A stretch of DNA of 64,000 bases from Pseudomarimonas arenosa (GTDB lineage: Bacteria; Pseudomonadota; Gammaproteobacteria; Xanthomonadales; Xanthomonadaceae): contig NZ_JACYTR010000007.1 in the NCBI RefSeq assembly GCF_014841215.1, positions 115,856 through 179,855 of the forward strand, given 5' to 3'. Numbering within the stretch: position 1 is the first letter of the stretch; every line of letters starts with the position of its first letter. The position numbers and the translations under genes were made by a program. Shown here piece by piece: positions 59,526 through 64,000 of the stretch. The notes under the pieces are model-generated. The model was not told the origin of the DNA, made no database searches, and saw only the letters and a list, made by a program, of their open reading frames with translations.

Positions 59526-60977
59526 CTACAACAGGCGCACGAAGCCCTTGGTCAGGCCTTGCTGCAATCGCTGCTCGGCCAGGACCTGAGCGCGTTCCTC
59601 GTTGATCGCCACATCCAGGCTGACCTTGAGCGGCTCGGCGCGCCGCGCCGAGTAGTCGGTCCAGTAGATCAGATACGGAAACGCCAGATCAGCGTCATCC
59701 TTGTGCAACACCACCAGTTTGCGCAGCATCTCGCCTTTGCCGTAGACCTCGCGACGCAGCACCTTGGCTTCGCCGCTGGACCGGTGCAACTGCGGCCGAC
59801 TGGCATCGCTGCCGATCTGGGCAATGCGGGCGCCGCCCGACTGCCACTCCTTGTCTTCGCGCAAACGGGCGAAGCGGGCGAAACTCAGACGCGCGCAGGG
59901 TGCCAGGCCGAGGAACTCATAGCTCTTGGTTTCACTGTTCCATGACAACACCTGGGTGCGTTGCTCCTGCCCGCCTTCGGCCTGGATCAGGTCTTCACCA
60001 TGCAGCTCGGCGATCAGGGTTGGCCTGACGAACTGCACGGTGCGTCCGGAGCTGTCGGTCATCGGCAAGGGTGCGGCCAGCTTCAGCGGCCGCAAGGTAT
60101 CGAGCAAGGCCACGCGCTGCGCGTCTTTCAGCCCAGAGCCAACCCGCACAAAGGTTTGCAGCAAGGCTTCGGTGCCTTCCTCGGGATAACTGAGACCGGT
60201 CAACAAGGACGCCACGCCCCACTGGCCCTCGAACTCGCCCTCGACAAATCCGATCACCACGGCATCGATACTGCGATGCGGCTTGATCTTGAACGCATCG
60301 GCGCGATTCAGCCGGCGCACCACCACGCCCTCACCACCGGTTTCAACGATGCGCGCGAACTCGGCAGCGACATCCTTCTCCGGCAGCTGCTTGGCCTCCA
60401 TCCGATGCACACGCGCCGAGGCGTCGGCGCCGACCAGCCGTTCCAGCAGGTCCCAGGTCTCAGTGAACGCCGACTGCTGGGCACGCAGATCGCGGCCATC
60501 CAGCATCACCGCATCCAGGGCGACCAGCTTGAGTCTGGCCAGATCATCATCGCTGGCGGAAAAGCTCAGCCGAATCACTTCACTGACCCCTCCGCGACGC
60601 TCACTGCCCGGCTCGGCCAGGGCCAGCTCGCAGCGCAGCAGGGCCTTGTTGACCCCGGCCTCGATCAACTTGGCCTCCAGTTCTTTCAGGGCCGGAAAGC
60701 CGACCCGCACCCGACCGCCCGGCGCCGAGAAGGCGAAGCTGGTCTTGCCGCGTTCGAAGTAGACGAACACGCCTTCGCCATCGTACTTGTGCGCCACCAG
60801 CACGGGATCGTCGCCGGAAAAGCGCTGTGGCAAGTCGGCCGGTGACAGTGCCTGAATCTTGCGCATGACCTGCTGATCAAACTCATTGGCCACATTGAGC
60901 AGAACGTGGTCGGTGACCGCGCCGCCGGTGGCGATTCCGTAGTCACCGCGCCAACTCAGTTTCGACTGATTGAACAT
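59526..60977 (-). CDS. ATP-dependent DNA ligase with C-terminal extension
   Basis: A 483-residue nucleotidyltransferase with all ligase motifs: motif I HKYDGEGV (Lys64 would carry AMP), motif III/IIIa region LLRCELAL and VALDAVMLDGRDL, motif IV GGEGVVVRR (Glu216), motif V AFKIKPHRSIDAVVIGF (Lys230, Lys232), OB-fold GEFEGQWGVASLLTGLSYPEE and motif VI ARFARLREDKEW. About 105 residues follow motif VI, beyond the usual end, and the N-terminal 50 residues are also extra. It should seal nicks or join DNA ends with ATP. It is larger than the small periplasmic LigE type, and no Ku or LigD domains are present. Neighbours are two proteins of unknown function and a BRCT protein. Confidence 0.88.
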   Translation of the reverse strand: MFNQSKLSWRGDYGIATGGAVTDHVLLNVANEFDQQVMRKIQALSPADLPQRFSGDDPVLVAHKYDGEGVFVYFERGKTSFAFSAPGGRVRVGFPALKELEAKLIEAGVNKALLRCELALAEPGSERRGGVSEVIRLSFSASDDDLARLKLVALDAVMLDGRDLRAQQSAFTETWDLLERLVGADASARVHRMEAKQLPEKDVAAEFARIVETGGEGVVVRRLNRADAFKIKPHRSIDAVVIGFVEGEFEGQWGVASLLTGLSYPEEGTEALLQTFVRVGSGLKDAQRVALLDTLRPLKLAAPLPMTDSSGRTVQFVRPTLIAELHGEDLIQAEGGQEQRTQVLSWNSETKSYEFLGLAPCARLSFARFARLREDKEWQSGGARIAQIGSDASRPQLHRSSGEAKVLRREVYGKGEMLRKLVVLHKDDADLAFPYLIYWTDYSARRAEPLKVSLDVAINEERAQVLAEQRLQQGLTKGFVRLL

Positions 60978-61078
60978 GCTGATTGGTTCCTGGATCTGGC
61001 TTGATTCCGACTATGCTCTGCGCACGGCGGGTTTGATGAGAGGAAGCCTCGACGAGGGCTTGGGGCCGCGGCGCGCCT

Positions 61079-61771
61079 TCACTCAGCGCTGGGCAGCTTG
61101 AGCTCCTGATCGCTGAGCAGCAGCAACAGCTGATAGTGACCTTGATCATTGACTTCGCCGCTGAGGAAGCCGCGGTAGGCGCTGCCATGCTCACGCACCA
61201 CCAGGGGCTGATTGGCCTTGGCTCCGGCGCCCAGCAGGGCGACTTCCTGCGTTCGGTGCAATTCGCCGGCCAGGTCACGCAGGAACTCGAAGCTAAGGCC
61301 GTCGACGTGGGCGACCTGATACACCTGGCGCACGGAGAAGCTCATCAGGGCCTGATTGAGCGGCATGCGTTTGACCACTTTGACCGGATGCAATTCATCC
61401 AGGTTCGGCCGCCGCACCAGATGTGGACGCCGCGCCTTTTCCTCACCCGCGGCATCGAACACGATATCGATGTCCTTGAAGTCACCGATCGGCTTCGGCT
61501 CCGCCGCCGCCGGGTCGTAGAACGCCGTGCTGACATCATCGGCCTCGATCGCCGTACCGGCCAGACTGAAGTCGAGCTCCGGATCGCCGTCGCGCAGTGC
61601 CTCAAAGCCGAGGTCGGCCGCCTGCGCACGCACGCCGGTCACCAGCCGTCGACTCTGGATCGGGCCTGTCGAAGTCGACTGTTTGATCTGCGTGCGCGGG
61701 CGCTCGGCCGGAAGCCCATGCAAGGCGACACGCGCCGACTTGCCGTTGACATCGAGATGAAAGTTGATCAT
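61079..61771 (-). CDS. Hypothetical protein of ligase cluster
   Basis: 230 residues, soluble, no signal peptide, no family recognised. N-terminal half acidic and mixed; C-terminal half is beta-rich. It shares a signature with the next protein: PLNQALMSFSVRQVYQVAHVDGL here and PLSRLCAFQVRDVYPLQGAGL there (PL-x(5,6)-F-x-V-R-x-V-Y), at the same relative place, followed in both by a Leu/Val-rich strand (QLLLLLSDQE; EALLLVRDD). The two may be diverged copies of one fold. It lies 101 bp upstream of the ligase gene on the same strand, so co-transcription is likely. ATG 61771 has only a weak GAG ribosome site. Confidence 0.8.
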   Translation of the reverse strand: MINFHLDVNGKSARVALHGLPAERPRTQIKQSTSTGPIQSRRLVTGVRAQAADLGFEALRDGDPELDFSLAGTAIEADDVSTAFYDPAAAEPKPIGDFKDIDIVFDAAGEEKARRPHLVRRPNLDELHPVKVVKRMPLNQALMSFSVRQVYQVAHVDGLSFEFLRDLAGELHRTQEVALLGAGAKANQPLVVREHGSAYRGFLSGEVNDQGHYQLLLLLSDQELKLPSAE

Positions 61772-61830
61772 GGGGAAACTCTATGTATTGGTTGTGCGGC
61801 GGCACCCAGAGACACGCTAGCAGGCGATAT

Positions 61831-61859
61831 CAGGCTGCTGAAAGAGTCTCAGCAGTCTG
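61831..61859. repeat. Hairpin repeat of the CAGGCTGCTGA family, copy 4
   Basis: CAGGCTGCTGAAAGAGTCTCAGCAGTCTG forms an imperfect stem between the two hypothetical genes. It is related to the copies at 15.95, 17.94 and 18.74 kb; here it could act as an intercistronic mRNA structure. Confidence 0.7.
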
Positions 61860-62432
61860 CTACACCATGGAAAAATCGAACGAATCTTCTTCTTCGCCGG
61901 CCTCACCCTCGGCGTCGAAGAAGTCGTAGCTCACCGCCAGGCCAATGAAGGCGGGCTGTTTCATCTGCCCCACCAGCAAGAAGGCCTGCGCATCATCGCG
62001 GACCAGCAACAAGGCCTCATTGGGCTGGGCACTCTTGCGGTAGTTGAATTCGGTGCGATACAGCCCATTGGCCAGTCCCGCACCCTGCAGGGGGTAGACG
62101 TCGCGCACCTGGAAAGCGCACAAGCGACTCAGCGGCACAGACTCCAGCGGCGCTTCCTGGTCGAACGAACTGGGCTTCAGCTCCGCCGGCTGACCATCCA
62201 GGCTCAAGCTGGGTTCTTCGATCGGCGAGCCCTCCGGATCCACCCGCACGTAGCTGGTGCTTTGTGCAGGCAGCAGACGGCCATCACTGAGCAGCAGGCC
62301 ACGCACCAGCTGGGTGCCGTCGAACTCCGCGATGCGCTTGGCATAGCCGTACAAGGCACGCTTGTCGACCTTGCTGCCCAACTCGAAACCCAGCACTTGC
62401 TCACCGAGGCGAAAGTTGAGTGTCTTTGCCAT
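61860..62432 (-). CDS. Hypothetical protein of ligase cluster, acidic C-terminus
   Basis: 190 residues, soluble. N-terminal half has RALYGYAKRIAEFDG followed by LLLSDGRLLPAQST, and the tail (GEAGEEEDSFDFSMV) is strongly acidic. Shares the PL-x(5)-F-x-V-R-x-V-Y segment (PLSRLCAFQVRDVYPL) with the previous protein. No recognised family. ATG 62432 has AGGGATGA upstream. It is first in the leftward cluster and divergent from the BRCT gene, with a 162-bp gap that should hold both promoters. Function unknown; the association with a ligase suggests a role in nucleic acid handling. Confidence 0.8.
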   Translation of the reverse strand: MAKTLNFRLGEQVLGFELGSKVDKRALYGYAKRIAEFDGTQLVRGLLLSDGRLLPAQSTSYVRVDPEGSPIEEPSLSLDGQPAELKPSSFDQEAPLESVPLSRLCAFQVRDVYPLQGAGLANGLYRTEFNYRKSAQPNEALLLVRDDAQAFLLVGQMKQPAFIGLAVSYDFFDAEGEAGEEEDSFDFSMV

Positions 62433-62594
62433 GTCTCATCCCTTTAGCTCACTGTCCATGCGTGCAAACGACGCGGGCCTGACGATTGCGCCGCATTCCG
62501 TGGCGCGATGTTAGCAAGCCTGGGCCGACTCGCCGACACCGGCTGGCATCATCGGCCATGCTGAACTACCCTGGCCGCTTTTCCTGATGCTGAA

Positions 62595-63665
62595 ATGCCC
62601 ATGAAAATCGAGCTTTCCCAGGCTGAGGACATTCGCGGGCGGCGCTTTGCGATCGTCGGCACCATCAGCCATTGGCCGCGATTTCACCCTGCCGGGCCGG
62701 AGGCCACGATTCGCGCCCGAGGAGGCTCGGTGCAACACGATCTCAGCCCGCCCCTGGATTACGCAGTCATTGGCAAGGGACGAATGAAGGGCAAGGCGGA
62801 GCTGCAACGCAAGGCCGAAGCGCTGGCCCAGCAAGGCCAGCTACAGATACTCGACGAAGCGGGCCTGGCCCAACTGATGCGGCCTTCGCTGACCGGCAAG
62901 CGTTTTAGCTTCTGCGGCGAGCTGGACTTCGGACGCGGCGCCAGCGCCACCGGCCCCGCCGCACTCACCGCCGCGATCGGTGCCGAGGCCGTCGACCAGA
63001 TCGATGCCGAGCTCGACTTCCTGGTGGTTGGCGAACGGCGCGCCAAGGGCAAGGCGGCCGCACTTGCCGCCGCCGAGCGCCTGCGCGCTGCCGGAGCGAA
63101 ACTACAGGTGATGCAGGAAGCACAGTTCATGGACTTGCTGGTCGCCTTCGGTGGCGCCGCTGCAGACGGTGCCAGCCAGGCTAGCCCCTTGGCGGAGCTG
63201 GTCGCCGCCCTGCCGGCGCTCAGCGATTCTGGGCGCATCAAGCGCGCGCTCGATATGCTGCGAACGAGCAGCATGCAGCTCTACGCCGATGTGCACGAGG
63301 ATGCGGTCAGCGGCATCATTCGCAGCCAGACCGGATTCAGCGACTACTACTCCACCCGTTTGGCTGCCGACGGCCAGTTCAGCTGCTGCGACTCATCGCT
63401 GGACTGGTGCATGGGCATGCAAGGCGCCGTCTGCAAGCATCTGCTCGCCCTGCTGCTGGGCCTGGTGCAAAGCGGGCAGCTGTCCGCCGCCACCGCCCGC
63501 GACTGGCTAAGCGCTGCCAAGCCCTCGAAGTCGCGCCGCCGCGCGGATACCAGCGACGACGTCAAGCAGCTGCTGGCCGACACCATCCTGCGCTTCAAGG
63601 CCGCCGAGGCCGGCGAACTCGATTGGCGACCGACCGAGACGGTGCCGGAGGATTTTTATGTGTGA
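62595..63665 (+). CDS. Two BRCT-like domains plus SWIM-like zinc site
   Basis: 356 residues. BRCT-like 1 covers about 12-90 (DIRGRRFAIVGTISHW, LDYAVIGKGRMKGKAELQRK) and BRCT-like 2 about 98-183 (LTGKRFSFCGELDFGRGAS, LDFLVVGERRAKGKAAALAA, with LQVMQEAQFMDLL), each with the V-I-G-x-x-x-x-K-G-K-A strand-helix pattern. A linker is followed by a zinc site FSCCDSSLDWCMGMQGAVCK-H: Cys264/265, Cys272, Cys280, His282, matching SWIM (CxC...CxH) imperfectly because the first pair is CC. The last 70 residues are basic then acidic. BRCT domains bind phosphoproteins or DNA ends; SWIM binds DNA or protein. Start ATG 62595 or 62601. Divergent from the ligase cluster. Confidence 0.85.
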   Translation: MPMKIELSQAEDIRGRRFAIVGTISHWPRFHPAGPEATIRARGGSVQHDLSPPLDYAVIGKGRMKGKAELQRKAEALAQQGQLQILDEAGLAQLMRPSLTGKRFSFCGELDFGRGASATGPAALTAAIGAEAVDQIDAELDFLVVGERRAKGKAAALAAAERLRAAGAKLQVMQEAQFMDLLVAFGGAAADGASQASPLAELVAALPALSDSGRIKRALDMLRTSSMQLYADVHEDAVSGIIRSQTGFSDYYSTRLAADGQFSCCDSSLDWCMGMQGAVCKHLLALLLGLVQSGQLSAATARDWLSAAKPSKSRRRADTSDDVKQLLADTILRFKAAEAGELDWRPTETVPEDFYV

Positions 63666-63750
63666 AGGGCCGGGATTCGAGACTTGGGATTCACAAGAGC
63701 GGGTCGAGGCAGCTTACCGGTCACGCTCTGCACAAGGCGCACCCCGGTCT
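63666..63750. other. Short gap with GATTCG repeat words
   Basis: 85 bp containing GGGATTCGAGACTTGGGATTC, a half of the repeat family that forms the outer arms between gltB and gltD, then the MITE. No gene. Confidence 0.5.
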
Positions 63751-64000
63751 TAGCCCGGATATTTCATGAGGGGGCGCGGATGATCACCGAGGACTTTGCG
63801 TCGAGTGCAAGGCGCGACGAGCCCAAGTGGTGGGCCCACTTGGGCGAGATCGGGACGCAGTCTCGCGTAGCTGCGACAGCAGCCGACCGAGCGTAGCGAA
63901 GGCGCAGGCTACGAAGTAGCCGTTGCTGCGTAGCAGCCGACCGAGCATAGCGAAGGCGCAGGCTACGAAGTAGCCGTTGCTGCGTAGCAGCCGACCGAGC
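63751..64000 (+). mobile_element. MITE-like element, long form, copy D, cut by window end
   Basis: Starts TAGCCCGGATATTTCATGAG and continues as copy B: GATGATCACCGAGGACTTTG, GCAAGGCGCGACGA, then the 54-bp tandem units. The right end lies outside the window. It borders the right side of the ligase/BRCT block in the orientation opposite to copy C. Confidence 0.85.
63879..64000. repeat. 54-bp tandem repeat inside MITE copy D
   Basis: Units begin at 63879, 63933 and 63987 (GCAGCCGACCGAGC), an exact 54-bp period, the same unit as in copy B with single changes (GCGTAGC/GCATAGC). Interrupted by the window edge, so the true copy number is unknown. Confidence 0.9.

Noticed and set aside
59526..60977. 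RNA ligase or mRNA capping enzyme
   Set aside because: Motif VI (RLREDK) and the OB-fold loop follow the DNA ligase pattern; RNA ligases of this kind lack this OB and motif VI arrangement.
59405..64000. Classical composite transposon
   Set aside because: No transposase gene in or near the bracketing elements; only the inverted MITE copies support mobility, so mobility remains a hypothesis.

Overview
The window looks like a chromosomal segment of a GC-rich gammaproteobacterium, most likely of the Xanthomonadales/Lysobacterales group. The reasons are the fmt-def-LysM-dprA-smg-topA order, a divergent rhlB/trxA pair, type II secretion genes, several secreted S9 peptidases, and short dispersed repeats of the kind common in that group. 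This assignment is inference; no rRNA or other marker gene is present. I found no tRNA, rRNA, CRISPR array, prophage or transposase gene.

Layout. 1-7.2 kb: translation and DNA housekeeping (fmt, def, LysM protein, dprA, smg, topA). 7.2-11.4 kb: glycine-zipper lipoprotein, secreted metzincin-like protease, small membrane protein, hemerythrin-like protein, HD-GYP protein. 11.5-15.9 kb: gspC-gspD-gspE of the type II secretion system. 16-18.6 kb: rhlB and trxA back to back. 19.2-25.4 kb: gltB and gltD, with nested hairpins between them, followed by a 219-bp tandem repeat. 26-31.4 kb: a four-gene operon (GntR/YtrA-type regulator, ABC ATPase, large membrane protein, S9 peptidase) with a perfect palindrome at its head. 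31.4-34.5 kb: ankyrin protein, Nudix hydrolase, GGDEF protein. 34.7-42.5 kb: lipid-kinase-like protein, phosphoesterase, DPP4-like peptidase, two SDRs, AstE/AspA-like enzyme, RimK-like ligase. 42.6-49.1 kb: an ArnT-like glycosyltransferase, then an MMPL/RND, LolA-like and beta-barrel operon. 49.1-51.9 kb: cytochrome b561 and a three-gene sulfur operon. 52.4-55.6 kb: BlaI/BlaR1-like pair. 55.7-59.4 kb: TetR-HlyD-ABC export operon.

59.5-63.7 kb is the most unusual part. It holds an ATP-dependent DNA ligase with all nucleotidyltransferase motifs, two proteins of unknown function that share a short sequence signature, and a divergent protein with two BRCT-like domains and a SWIM-like zinc site. 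This block is bracketed by oppositely oriented copies of a TA-flanked, MITE-like element. Two further copies occur at 34.6 and 52.0 kb. I propose the block as a candidate undescribed DNA-end or strand-break processing module, possibly moved or bordered by these elements.

Several operons are tightly coupled by ATGA or GTGA overlaps, including gspCD, DAGK-phosphoesterase, RND-LolA, DUF442-TauE, blaI-blaR and HlyD-ABC-permease. Three regulators have visible palindromes next to their own starts (GntR, BlaI, TetR), which suggests autoregulation.
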